This document shows, piece after piece, positions 52,025 through 61,783 of a stretch of DNA of 64,000 nucleotides. The DNA lies in contig CACICB010000001.1 of the NCBI GenBank assembly GCA_902585045.1, positions 1 through 64,000 of the forward strand, given 5' to 3'. Below the pieces are notes generated by a model. It was given only the letters and a program-made list of their open reading frames with translations. It was not told the DNA's origin and did no database searches. This DNA comes from an uncultured Pelagibacteraceae bacterium. GTDB taxonomy: Bacteria > Pseudomonadota > Alphaproteobacteria > Pelagibacterales > Pelagibacteraceae. The position numbers and the translations under genes were made by a program. The stretch's first letter is position 1. Each line of letters begins with the position of its first letter.

Positions 52025-52240
52025 ATGTTGCAAATCAACCCTAAAAAATTCAAAAATATTGAAAATAAATCAATTCCTTCACCTTTAAGACCTAAATTTA
52101 GAAATAAAGCTGAAACTAATATCTATTTCCTCTCAAAAAGAAAATTTCAAAGCGAAAAAAAACAGTCATTCCTAAAAAACATTAAATTAATCTCTGGAAT
52201 TGTAATTTTAGTAGTTGGTGGCTACTTGTTGTCTAATTAA
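52025..52240 (+). CDS. 71-aa protein with C-terminal TM helix, divergent from fbpA
   Basis: Basic N-terminus then ISGIVILVVGGYLLSN; begins about 70 bp from Fur-like box 2 and its stop overlaps the convergent gene. Confidence 0.55.
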   Translation: MLQINPKKFKNIENKSIPSPLRPKFRNKAETNIYFLSKRKFQSEKKQSFLKNIKLISGIVILVVGGYLLSN

Positions 52241-53009
52241 TTTTAGTTTTAACTGATCCCAATTTTTCAATTTTTCCTTTGTAGATACCTTTGCATAGAA
52301 TTGGAACAACTCCTACTGATGAACCAGTAAAAACATAAAAATCTTTATCATGTTTAATTTTATCTTTCTGAAGCTTTTTTAAAACAAATAATAAAGAATT
52401 CATAGGATTTATATAAACAGTATTGGTATTTCCATTTACTGATTGTTTAATCTTCAAATTAGAAATATTCGTTTTTAAATTTTTTACATTATTATTTCTA
52501 AATTTTTTTTTTGTTCCAATAACAAATTTTACATTAGCTCCAAAATCAGAACATAAGTCTCCAAAACTTTTAATACCTTTTTTCTTTTGTCTATAGCCAA
52601 CTACTTCAATGCATGGAGCAATATAATTTATAAATTGTTTCATATTATTTTTTGATATTTTTTTTTTGAAATCAAAAAAATTTTTTTTAAGCAGATAACA
52701 AACTTCAAGTTCAATACCTAAAGTATATTCATTTATTTTTACGGATTTGTTATTTTTCAATACGTTATGCTTATATACAGAAGCGTAGAAAGGTTCTTTT
52801 TCTTTTAGTTTTTTAATAACAGGTATCCCCGTTCCCCCTGCTTTAAATCCTATAATTGGTTTTTTAATTTTACTTTCACATAATTTTCTAAATTTATCAG
52901 CATTCAAAAGTTTTTTTGTGTACTTGTTTGAAATAGGATTTATAATTTTATTTTTTAGAAAAGCTTTTACAATTCTATTAGCGACTAAATTTGAATTTTT
53001 ATCTTCCAT
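52233..53009 (-). CDS. 2-keto-4-pentenoate hydratase / fumarylacetoacetate hydrolase-like protein
   Basis: KKPIIGFKAGG, LGIELEVCYLLKK, IAPCIEVVGYR, YVFTGSSVGVVPI resemble MhpD/FAH-fold hydratases. Confidence 0.65.
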   Translation of the reverse strand: MEDKNSNLVANRIVKAFLKNKIINPISNKYTKKLLNADKFRKLCESKIKKPIIGFKAGGTGIPVIKKLKEKEPFYASVYKHNVLKNNKSVKINEYTLGIELEVCYLLKKNFFDFKKKISKNNMKQFINYIAPCIEVVGYRQKKKGIKSFGDLCSDFGANVKFVIGTKKKFRNNNVKNLKTNISNLKIKQSVNGNTNTVYINPMNSLLFVLKKLQKDKIKHDKDFYVFTGSSVGVVPILCKGIYKGKIEKLGSVKTKIN

Positions 53010-54097
53010 TAAATGTCATCTCCTAAATAAATTCCTAATGAAAGAGCTGTTTCGACTAAAGAGTCTTTTCTTTCAACATTCTTATATGTTTTGATGCCTT
53101 CATCAATAGGCACGTCAACCACTCTTCGGTCTCTCCATGCTACCATTCTATCAAATTTTTTTTGATTTAAAAGATCTACAGCATAAACTCCGAATGCGCT
53201 TGCTAATATTCTATCACTGGCTGTTGGGGGAGCTCCTCTCTGAACGTGACCAAGTGAAGTTACTCTACATTCGACATCAGTTTTCATCATTAATTCTTGA
53301 GCTATGTAATCTCCGATTCCACCAAGTCTTTGTTCTCCGTCCATATATTTATGAACTACTCTAGAGCCATCTTCTTTTTTTACTGCCTCTGCAACTACAA
53401 TTAAAGAATGTTGAATATCATTTTTTTTCATAAAATTAAGTTTTCTAATAATCCCGTCAATTGAATATTTAATTTCAGGAATCAAAATAATATCTGCACC
53501 ACCTGCTATGCCAGCATTTAAAGCTATGTGTCCAGCATCACGCCCCATTACTTCAAGTATCATGGACCTTCTATGGCTAGCAGCAGTTGATTGTAGATTG
53601 TCTAATGCTTGAGTGGCAACATCTACTGCAGTATGAAAGCCTATCGAGCTTTCTGTTGCCCCCACATCATTATCAATTGTTTTTGGGATAGCAACTATTT
53701 TCATATTACCGTCTTTTGCTAATTTTTTTAGTATTTGCATACTCCCATCTCCACCTATTATTATTAAACCATCTAGTTTCATTGAATGATATCCTTCAAT
53801 TATTTCTTTTGATTTATCAACGTGTTTTCCATCTCCAGTTGGAATTTTAAAAGGATTGCCTTTGTTGGTAGATCCTAAAAAAGTCCCACCTTGTCTCAAC
53901 AAATAACCTCCAAAAGTTTTATGGTTCAATTGTATAACGTCTACTGGTCGCTTGATTAATCCAGCTGTACCATCTCTAATTCCAAATACATCCATGTTAT
54001 ATTTATTTTTTGCTCTATAAAAGATCGATCTAATTGCTGCATTTAAACCACCGCAATCTCCTCCACTTGTTAAAATTCCTATCTTTTTACTACTCAT
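53009..54097 (-). CDS. pfkA: 6-phosphofructokinase, G104/K124 type (probably ATP-dependent)
   Basis: GILTSGGDCGGLNAAIRSI, IIIGGDGSMQI, IPKTIDNDVGATESSIGFHTAV, EVMGRDAGHIAL, LGHVQRGAPPTASDRILA. Confidence 0.92.
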   Translation of the reverse strand: MSSKKIGILTSGGDCGGLNAAIRSIFYRAKNKYNMDVFGIRDGTAGLIKRPVDVIQLNHKTFGGYLLRQGGTFLGSTNKGNPFKIPTGDGKHVDKSKEIIEGYHSMKLDGLIIIGGDGSMQILKKLAKDGNMKIVAIPKTIDNDVGATESSIGFHTAVDVATQALDNLQSTAASHRRSMILEVMGRDAGHIALNAGIAGGADIILIPEIKYSIDGIIRKLNFMKKNDIQHSLIVVAEAVKKEDGSRVVHKYMDGEQRLGGIGDYIAQELMMKTDVECRVTSLGHVQRGAPPTASDRILASAFGVYAVDLLNQKKFDRMVAWRDRRVVDVPIDEGIKTYKNVERKDSLVETALSLGIYLGDDI

Positions 54098-54161
54098 TAA
54101 ATTAATTTTTCTTTAATATTCTTTTTTAAGGGAAGTGGTGTTATAACATAAAAATCTCTTA

Positions 54162-55571
54162 ATGGAAAAAAAAGCAAAAATTATAGCTACTCTCGGTCCA
54201 TCAATTTATAGTGAATCTAAGTTAAATAAGCTTGTAGATCTTGGGGTTGATGCGTTTAGGATAAATTTCAGTCATGATACTAGTGGTGTGAAAAGAATTA
54301 TTTCCCGAATAAGAAAAATTGAGAAAAGAAAAGATAAAAAAATTTCATTAATCGCAGATTTACAAGGAATCAAATTAAGGATTGGAAAGATAAAAGAAGG
54401 AAGCCAGAAAATTAAATTTAACCAGAAATTTATTTTGGACAATAAAATGCAAATAGGTAATAATTTTAGAGTCAACTTTCCATATATAAAAATATTAAAA
54501 AAGTTAAAGAGAGGAAATAAAATACTTATTGATGATGGCAAATACTTATTTTCAGTCGTTGCAAAATCTAAAAATTCTATAATTACAAAGTGTAAAAGTC
54601 ACAATTGTATTATTCGAAGTAATAAAGGTGTTCACATTCCTAATATAAATATGCCATTTAATAACCTCACCTCAAAGGATAAAAAAGATATTAAAATTGC
54701 GGCTAGACTTGGTTGTAATTGGATAGCATTATCTTTTTTACAAAACGAAAAACTTATTTTTGCTGCAAGAAAATTAATAAAAAAAGATATTGGAATTATT
54801 GCAAAAATCGAAAATAAAATTGCATTAAAAAATATTGATAAAATAATAAAAGCAACTGACTCTGTCATGGTCGCAAGAGGTGATTTGGCGATTGATATAG
54901 GACATAGTGAGGTTCCGAAAGTTCAATTAAGTTTGATAAAAAAATGTTCTGAAAATTCTAAATCAGTTATTGTGGCAACTCAAATGCTTGAAAGCATGAT
55001 TGAGAATAGCACTGCGACTCGAGCAGAGATTAATGATATTGCTACAGCTATTTTTCAAGGTGCTGACACAGTTATGTTGTCCGCAGAGGCAGCCATTGGT
55101 AAATTTCCAACTCAAGCTGTCTCTACTATGACACAAACAATTCTTTCTGCCGAAAAATATAAAAGAAAACACATTGAAGATTTTAAAAATTCTATAATTG
55201 CCAACAAAGATCCAGTAAAGTCTATTCTTCTTTCTGTAAAAGATATAGCTTATAATCCAGATGTCAAAGCCATAATAGTATTTTCTAACTCTGGTAAGTC
55301 TGCAAAACTTGTTTCGTCAATGCGTCCTGCTGCTAAGATAGTAACAATTTCACCTAATATTAATGTAAGCAGACAAGTTTCTTTGTTATGGGGAGTAAAA
55401 TCTATTAACAGTAGAGATGCAAATGGATGGAAGGATATGATGTCTATTTCAAAAGAAATTATTAGAAAACTTAAATTTGTAAAAAAAAATGATTTTGTGG
55501 TCATAACTGCTGGATTGCCTTTTGGTAAAGCGGGCATGACAAATATGGTGAGACTTTATAAAGTACAGTAG
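54162..55571 (+). CDS. pyk: Pyruvate kinase
   Basis: KIIATLGPSIYSESKL, FRINFSHDT, VMVARGDLAIDIG, VATQMLESMIENSTATRAEINDIATAIFQGADTVMLSAE. Confidence 0.94.
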   Translation: MEKKAKIIATLGPSIYSESKLNKLVDLGVDAFRINFSHDTSGVKRIISRIRKIEKRKDKKISLIADLQGIKLRIGKIKEGSQKIKFNQKFILDNKMQIGNNFRVNFPYIKILKKLKRGNKILIDDGKYLFSVVAKSKNSIITKCKSHNCIIRSNKGVHIPNINMPFNNLTSKDKKDIKIAARLGCNWIALSFLQNEKLIFAARKLIKKDIGIIAKIENKIALKNIDKIIKATDSVMVARGDLAIDIGHSEVPKVQLSLIKKCSENSKSVIVATQMLESMIENSTATRAEINDIATAIFQGADTVMLSAEAAIGKFPTQAVSTMTQTILSAEKYKRKHIEDFKNSIIANKDPVKSILLSVKDIAYNPDVKAIIVFSNSGKSAKLVSSMRPAAKIVTISPNINVSRQVSLLWGVKSINSRDANGWKDMMSISKEIIRKLKFVKKNDFVVITAGLPFGKAGMTNMVRLYKVQ

Positions 55572-55744
55572 TGAACAAAAATAATTACACAATCGATGAA
55601 ATTTTATCTGCGATTAATGAGCTTAATGAGAAAAAAGTTAAAGAGGATATAAGTATTAAAAAAAAGAGTGATTATTTATTTAATTCTGAAATTCCAAAAA
55701 ATACTCTAAAATTAATCGAGGAAGCAGAAAAAAATAATAATTAG
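55571..55744 (+). CDS. 57-aa protein, GTG start, overlapping the pyk stop (not in ORF track)
   Basis: Open frame (V/M)NKNNYTIDEILSAINELNEKKVKEDISIKKKSDYLFNSEIPKNTLKLIEEAEKNNN*; GTG overlaps pyk TAG by 1 nt; stop overlaps the convergent SGNH gene by 4 nt. Confidence 0.6.
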   Translation: MNKNNYTIDEILSAINELNEKKVKEDISIKKKSDYLFNSEIPKNTLKLIEEAEKNNN

Positions 55745-56904
55745 AAATAATTACAAATCTCCTCACTTATTAGCTGACTAGCTTGATTGTGACCAGATTT
55801 ATTCCAATGCCCTATCCCAAGTTTGGTATTTTTAAAACCATGAAAAAAGATGTCTCTGTTAGTTGCTATTGTGCTCATTTTTTTTGCTAGCGGAATATAC
55901 ATAATTGAATTATTTTTAGATAATTGTTGAAGTCTATCCTCCGGATAAAACAAGTTGTTTATGTTATTTTTTCTTTTAAAGTTTTTTACTTCATCCTTGT
56001 TTGGATTTACTTGTTCAGGTGTTGATAATGAAACAAGAATAAAATTTTTTTTCTTTCCAATTATATCATCATTCATTTTTTTAATTATTTTTTCTGTTAA
56101 TATCCAGGCTTCATTCCAGATTGAATTTCCTGGGTTATATAAATTATTTTCTGTAACAAAAATATTTTTTGAAGCTGTTGCTTCATCCCTTTTCCTCTTA
56201 AAATACATTTGCACATATGTCTCTCTTAGCAATTGAGAAATTCTTGAATATTGACTTATATGAATAAACATTTGACCAACATAAGAACTTAAAATTTTAT
56301 AAGGCTCTGAATTTAAGAAACTTCTATCAATAATAATGGAATTATTTTTGTCAAAGGAAAAATAGGGACGATATTTTTTCGTCGACAATATCTTTAAATT
56401 ATCTGATATGTCATTTCCGCTATAAAATGCAAGAAGAATAAAATCTGGGTTGTATTTCCAAACATGATTTTTTAAGGTTAAATATTGCTGTGTAGTTCCA
56501 TATTCAGAAACACCAAAGTTTATAACTTCAATATCCTTTCCTCTATGAAAATTATTGCAGGTTTCTAAATAGTTTTTAAGTTTATACCAAAATGTATCCT
56601 CAATATTTATCGAACGAGCTTCAGCAAATGAGTCTCCTAAAATAGCTATTCTAAGAGTATTATCTGGTTTTAAAATTTTATGTTCAACATCTCTGAGGCC
56701 ATTAGAATTTATTTTTACAACTCCTTCACCTTCTCTTCTCCAAGTACCTGAACTATTAGGTAGCAATGAAAAACCTCGCACAGGATCATGTGTTTGAAAT
56801 ATTGGATATTCAATTTTTAATATTCTTAATAAAATCTCCAAACAAAAAATAATTAAAATAAAAAAAAAAATAAAAAAAAGAATTTTTTTTTTTAATTTTA
56901 TCAT
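55741..56904 (-). CDS. Membrane-anchored SGNH/GDSL hydrolase-like protein
   Basis: N-terminal TM; IAILGDSFAEARS (block I), AFYSGNDISDN (block III), GIGHWNKSGHNQAS (block V). Confidence 0.8.
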   Translation of the reverse strand: MIKLKKKILFFIFFFILIIFCLEILLRILKIEYPIFQTHDPVRGFSLLPNSSGTWRREGEGVVKINSNGLRDVEHKILKPDNTLRIAILGDSFAEARSINIEDTFWYKLKNYLETCNNFHRGKDIEVINFGVSEYGTTQQYLTLKNHVWKYNPDFILLAFYSGNDISDNLKILSTKKYRPYFSFDKNNSIIIDRSFLNSEPYKILSSYVGQMFIHISQYSRISQLLRETYVQMYFKRKRDEATASKNIFVTENNLYNPGNSIWNEAWILTEKIIKKMNDDIIGKKKNFILVSLSTPEQVNPNKDEVKNFKRKNNINNLFYPEDRLQQLSKNNSIMYIPLAKKMSTIATNRDIFFHGFKNTKLGIGHWNKSGHNQASQLISEEICNYF

Positions 56905-58235
56905 TAAAGTTTTTTTGAAACTTTTTTCAAAAGTTTTAAGAAAAATATTATCAAATTATAATTAAAAATTAATTTATAATTTAATTTAAGGCCCATAGAA
57001 TTTAAGCTTCCAATAGCAAAAGACCTTGTGGCTTTTATAAATCCATCTTTTGAGGCTTCAAAACAACCATTAACTGTAAGGGTATCATATCCAAAATCAT
57101 TTTTAAAAATAAATGCTAAGGACTCACTATGCATAGAAATATCAGATGAATTATTTTCAGTCGGATTGAAACCATTTACTAAAGAAAATTCATAATTTTT
57201 TTTGTGATCATACAAGAAAATATTAATAGGCTGAAAAAATTTTAAAAATTTGATTTTGGATGAGATATATATAATAGCCTTTGAATTTATTTCTAAAATT
57301 TTTTGTTTATATTTAGTATATTCGTCTTGCAAAGTTCCCAAATCAACTGAATTATTAAAAGATTCTAAAGGATACTTGTTTATATCTTCATATTTTTTTT
57401 TCCAAAAGTTAAGAGAATTTTCGGATTGTTTTAATTGAGAAATTATTTGCTCTTCTCCAGGTGCAAGAATAACTGAGTCTATTTTTTTTGATAAAGATTT
57501 TTGAAAAACATGTGGTTTGTTTATTTCATCATTCATAAAAGAATTAAGTTGGTTTGAAAAATAAATAAAACTCGCAAAAGGAACTACTTTTTTACATTCT
57601 AAAATTTTAAACTGATTTTCAATAGTATTTAATTTTTCTTGAGCGGCTGATCTTCTAAAATCTTTGTTATCTTTATTTCCTTTCCAAGCAGCATAACTGA
57701 ACTGCGTTAAAAGTAGATCAAATTTTCCATGATCTTTACGAAACTTTTTGATTTCTTCTATATTGTTAAGTGGGCAGTCATTTAGATTTAATATTCTTTC
57801 TTTTGAGCCTTCTAAAATCAAAGCAGAGTCAACATATCCAAATTTTATTACTTTTGCTCTTACATTATTTTTTAAATTTATGAATTTATTGTTTGGAACT
57901 TCAATAACATCATAGTCATTTTTTTTTAAAAAATTCAAAACTCTTTTATCTTTTGTCTCCTGGAATAAAATTTGAGTCTTGTTTTCTAGTATTAAAGATT
58001 TGTACTCTTTATTAAAAAAAAAACTTGGACTGAAATGATCCGGATGTTCGTGAGAAACATAGATATAATCAGTATTCTGTAGATGATCTTTTGTCTCTTC
58101 CACTGTAAGCTCGTGTAATAATTTCCATCCCTTATGGAAAACTGACCCGTCATACCATGGATCTGATATTATTGAGACATCATCTATTCTGACTTTAGCA
58201 GAAGCATGATTAATAAGTTTTACAGTTGACATCAT
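56904..58235 (-). CDS. MBL-fold metallo-hydrolase (CMAH/UlaG-like)
   Basis: INHASAKVRIDDVSIISDPWYDGSVFHKGW and YVSHEHPDHFSPSFF (HxHxDH). Confidence 0.8.
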   Translation of the reverse strand: MMSTVKLINHASAKVRIDDVSIISDPWYDGSVFHKGWKLLHELTVEETKDHLQNTDYIYVSHEHPDHFSPSFFFNKEYKSLILENKTQILFQETKDKRVLNFLKKNDYDVIEVPNNKFINLKNNVRAKVIKFGYVDSALILEGSKERILNLNDCPLNNIEEIKKFRKDHGKFDLLLTQFSYAAWKGNKDNKDFRRSAAQEKLNTIENQFKILECKKVVPFASFIYFSNQLNSFMNDEINKPHVFQKSLSKKIDSVILAPGEEQIISQLKQSENSLNFWKKKYEDINKYPLESFNNSVDLGTLQDEYTKYKQKILEINSKAIIYISSKIKFLKFFQPINIFLYDHKKNYEFSLVNGFNPTENNSSDISMHSESLAFIFKNDFGYDTLTVNGCFEASKDGFIKATRSFAIGSLNSMGLKLNYKLIFNYNLIIFFLKLLKKVSKKL

Positions 58236-58260
58236 ATGACTATAATAAATAAATTTGATG

Positions 58261-59265
58261 CTAAATCAAAGATGCAATCTGTATTGCAGTGTCACACATC
58301 CTATTAGAAAATCCCCATTCGTTATCGTACCAGGAAAGAACCCTGCTAAATTTTCCTTTAATAACTTGGGTTTGAGTTATGTCAAATATTGAGCTGTGAG
58401 GATTGTGGTTAAAATCTTTTGATACCAAAGGTTTCTGATTTATATCTAAAACTCCTTTTAATTCTCCTTTTGCAGCCTTTGTCATTGCTTCATTAATACT
58501 TTCAGGTGTTGCTTCTTTATCAGTAACTAATGTTAGATCAATTAATGAAACATTTGGTGTAGGAACTCTTATAGCTGTTCCATCTAACTTTCCTTTTAAA
58601 CTCGGCAAAACTAAACTCATTGCTTTGGCGGCTCCTGTTGAAGTAGGTATCATTGCTCCTTCTGTAGAACGAGCTCTTCTTAAATCTTTATGTAGTGTAT
58701 CAAGCAATTTTTGATCGCCTGTATAACTATGGATTGTAGTCATATAACCATAACTAATTCCAAAAGTTTTTTCTAAAACCATTGCAACAGGAGCTAGACA
58801 ATTTGTAGTGCACGAACCATTGGATATAATATTATGCTCTTTTTTTAACTGTTTGTTATTAACACCTTGAACGATTGTAAAATCTACTTCTTTACCAGGA
58901 GCAGAAATTATTACTTTTTTCGCTCCACCTTTTATATGTTTTTCTGTTGATGACTTATCTAAAAATATACCAGTGCATTCTAATACTACATCGGCACCTA
59001 CTTTTCCCCAAGGAATATTGGCAGGATCTTTTTCTGCAAAAACTTTTATTTCTTGATTACCGATTTTGAAACCTTCTTTAGAAGTCTGAATTTCTTCATT
59101 AATGATACCATGAGTACTATCATATTTAATCAAGTGAGCATTAGTTTCTATAGATCCTAAATCATTTATTGCAACAACTTGTATTTTATCTTTATAATTC
59201 TCTAAAATAGCTCTAAGAATTAATCTACCTATTCTTCCAAATCCATTTATTCCAATTTTTATCAT
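58261..59265 (-). CDS. gapA: Glyceraldehyde-3-phosphate dehydrogenase
   Basis: KIGINGFGRIGRLILRA, SNGSCTTNCLAPVAMVL, RRARSTEGAMIPTSTGAAKA, WYDNEWGFSNRM. Confidence 0.97.
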   Translation of the reverse strand: MIKIGINGFGRIGRLILRAILENYKDKIQVVAINDLGSIETNAHLIKYDSTHGIINEEIQTSKEGFKIGNQEIKVFAEKDPANIPWGKVGADVVLECTGIFLDKSSTEKHIKGGAKKVIISAPGKEVDFTIVQGVNNKQLKKEHNIISNGSCTTNCLAPVAMVLEKTFGISYGYMTTIHSYTGDQKLLDTLHKDLRRARSTEGAMIPTSTGAAKAMSLVLPSLKGKLDGTAIRVPTPNVSLIDLTLVTDKEATPESINEAMTKAAKGELKGVLDINQKPLVSKDFNHNPHSSIFDITQTQVIKGKFSRVLSWYDNEWGFSNRMCDTAIQIASLI

Positions 59266-59272
59266 ACCTTAA

Positions 59273-59860
59273 TTAAAAACTCTTTCGCAAAAAAAACATA
59301 TTATTTATTTTTTTATAAATTTTAAATTTGTTTCTTTTATAATAAGCGTGGGCTTTAAAATTTTTGGCTTCATAACACAAAAAAAGAAATTTTGCATTAT
59401 TTTTTTTAAGAATTTTTTTGAAAAAATAATTAATAATATTATCTTTTTTTCTTAAGCTGATTTTTTTAAAATATTTACTCAAAATTACTAAATGAAGCAA
59501 ATGAATATAATTTTTCTCCCTATTTTTTCCAAAATCAATTGAAGATTTTCCCATCATTCTTAAAAGAAAGCTTATATTAGTAAATACAATCAAAGGATGC
59601 ATTAGTAAAAATAAAATTATTTTTTTTCTTAATAAATTATAATTATCTATTGTGGTAAGACTGATTATAGAAACGATATTTTTATCTTTTTTGATCACAT
59701 ATAGATCTATTGTCTTTTCTTTTACCGCTTTTTTAAAGAAATTTTTATTTAAAATAGAAAATATTGATGAAGGTATTTTCTCTATAATTAATTCAAAAAT
59801 CTTATCTAGGTTATTTGGACAATATTCTAAGATATATTTGTCTTTTTTAAGTAGTTGCAC
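59273..59860 (-). CDS. GNAT-like acyltransferase (tentative)
   Basis: C-terminal FLFLCYEAKNFKAHAYYKRNKFKIYKKI resembles the GNAT 'N..A...Y.k.GF' end; weak. Confidence 0.4.
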   Translation of the reverse strand: MQLLKKDKYILEYCPNNLDKIFELIIEKIPSSIFSILNKNFFKKAVKEKTIDLYVIKKDKNIVSIISLTTIDNYNLLRKKIILFLLMHPLIVFTNISFLLRMMGKSSIDFGKNREKNYIHLLHLVILSKYFKKISLRKKDNIINYFFKKILKKNNAKFLFLCYEAKNFKAHAYYKRNKFKIYKKINNMFFLRKSF

Positions 59861-59867
59861 TTTGTAA

Positions 59868-60131
59868 CTATTTGCTCTCTTTTAGTTCTGAGCTAATTTT
59901 GTCTAAAAAATTTTTTATAAGGATTGCATCTTCTTTATCAAGAATGTTATCTTTTTTTAACGAACTATTCAATTCTTGTCTAATTTTGTCTTTTATCTTT
60001 TCACTAGTTTCTTTATCTAATGTAGAAAATATTTTTTTTTGAAAATTATGGATCGTATATCCAACGGTTAATTGATATAGAAAAAATATGGCTACTATAA
60101 AAATTATTACTTTATAAATATAAATTCTCAT
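59868..60131 (-). CDS. Small single-TM, coiled-coil-like protein
   Basis: 87 aa, N-terminal TM, charged helical C-terminus; tightly packed in the operon. Confidence 0.55.
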   Translation of the reverse strand: MRIYIYKVIIFIVAIFFLYQLTVGYTIHNFQKKIFSTLDKETSEKIKDKIRQELNSSLKKDNILDKEDAILIKNFLDKISSELKESK

Positions 60132-60133
60132 TT

Positions 60134-61783
60134 TTATTTCTTATAAATCGAAAATATCTTAATATCTCCAATAAAATACTCCTCGATTTTCTTAAATTCT
60201 ACTGGAATATTGTAATTTTTATTATACTTTTCATCTGATTTATAAATATAATTTGTATAAATATAATCAGCTCTATCAAACTCTTGCCCAACGAATATAA
60301 ATTTTGATCTTTGATTCTCGGTTAACATATCCTTGCCATTTTTGAAAGGCGTCCACGAAGAATTTGCTACATAAATTTTTTTTTTTTCATTTTCTTTTGA
60401 AAAAATATAACTTAAAGCATGCGATCTACTTAGCGAAGGAGTATCAACTTGAAAATTTTCGATTTCTTTTTTACTTAAATATTCATTGAAATATAAACTT
60501 TGGTATGGATGAAATTTAATATTTTGGTAAACTAGAAAAGATCCAATTAATACACATAATGAATATTCATATACAGTTTTAATTTTTTTTCTAAAATAGT
60601 TTAAATAATAATTAATAGAGAAAGCAGCAAAATAACTTAAAAATAAATGTAAAAAATAAAAATGCCGCCAGCCACTTAACATGGCAACGTTTAAAAAAAT
60701 CGCGTAAGTAAAAAAAATAGTAAAACTTAACAATATAAATACATCTATTTTTTCTTTGTTCGTTTGCCAAAAATCACTATTAATAATTTTTTTATCTTTT
60801 ATATTTAGAAGTCGCACAAAAAATCTTTTAGCTAAGATTAAAAATCCTAAAACTGAAAAAAATAAAATTACAAAAGGAGTCGATATAAATATCCAAAAAG
60901 GTAGATATGTTCTGGGTAAATATTTAATTGAATAATATTCTCCATCAAAAAGAACTTTTATATCCATCCAGTAAAAAAATTTTTTGAACCATAAAGAAAA
61001 TTCAAAGATATTCAGCTCCCAAATATAAGGATAATGTAAATAAAGAAAAAACAAATAGAAAAAAATAATTTTTACCACTTGTTGAATTAAAAAAAATAAA
61101 TTATTTTTTTTGTTTAAATATTCAATAAAAAGAAAAAAAATTGTAAATATAGGCAAATAAATGCCCATAATTCTTGAAGAAGTCGCTAATGCCGAAAATA
61201 AGCAAAATAAAATTAAATGCTTGTTTTTTGACTCTGTAAAAAATCTAAAAAGGAAATAAACCGATAAAGTTAATAAAGATAAAAATAATATATCTTTATT
61301 GTTATGAAAACTGTCTCCAAAAATTCTTGGTGTCCCAATGTAAAATAAGACTCCTAAAAAAATTACAGAATTTTTAGTAAATCTTTTTTTTAAAATTAGA
61401 TAAAAACTTATTGAACTTAAAAAAAATATTAAAAATATAGATAGATGTCTTAAATGAAAATAAATTTTACTATCTTCTATAGAGAATAGAATTTCAATAA
61501 AAGCTAAAGGTAAATCAAAAATTATGCCATAAAAATTGAAATAATTTGTATCTGGTAACAATGGATATTCCATGAGTATTTCTTGATATTTATTCGTGGC
61601 TAAATTACTAAAATTGTCCAGTTCAAAAAAAAATAAAAATTGTTTTAACCAATAAAAACCATTTTTTCTTTGGAAATGCTCTTCTATACCTATTCCAAAA
61701 TCTTTATAAATTAATAATCCGATAAAAAAGTAAATACTAAAAAAAATGAAAGGAAATTTCTGATTGAAAAATTTATTGATCAT
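60134..61783 (-). CDS. Multi-TM glycosyltransferase-like (GT39/ArnT-like) membrane protein
   Basis: 549 aa, about 10 or more TM segments; YIGTPRIFGDSFHNNKDILFLSLLTLSVYFLFRF; overlaps the GT2 gene by 4 nt. Confidence 0.65.
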   Translation of the reverse strand: MINKFFNQKFPFIFFSIYFFIGLLIYKDFGIGIEEHFQRKNGFYWLKQFLFFFELDNFSNLATNKYQEILMEYPLLPDTNYFNFYGIIFDLPLAFIEILFSIEDSKIYFHLRHLSIFLIFFLSSISFYLILKKRFTKNSVIFLGVLFYIGTPRIFGDSFHNNKDILFLSLLTLSVYFLFRFFTESKNKHLILFCLFSALATSSRIMGIYLPIFTIFFLFIEYLNKKNNLFFLIQQVVKIIFFYLFFLYLHYPYIWELNIFEFSLWFKKFFYWMDIKVLFDGEYYSIKYLPRTYLPFWIFISTPFVILFFSVLGFLILAKRFFVRLLNIKDKKIINSDFWQTNKEKIDVFILLSFTIFFTYAIFLNVAMLSGWRHFYFLHLFLSYFAAFSINYYLNYFRKKIKTVYEYSLCVLIGSFLVYQNIKFHPYQSLYFNEYLSKKEIENFQVDTPSLSRSHALSYIFSKENEKKKIYVANSSWTPFKNGKDMLTENQRSKFIFVGQEFDRADYIYTNYIYKSDEKYNKNYNIPVEFKKIEEYFIGDIKIFSIYKK

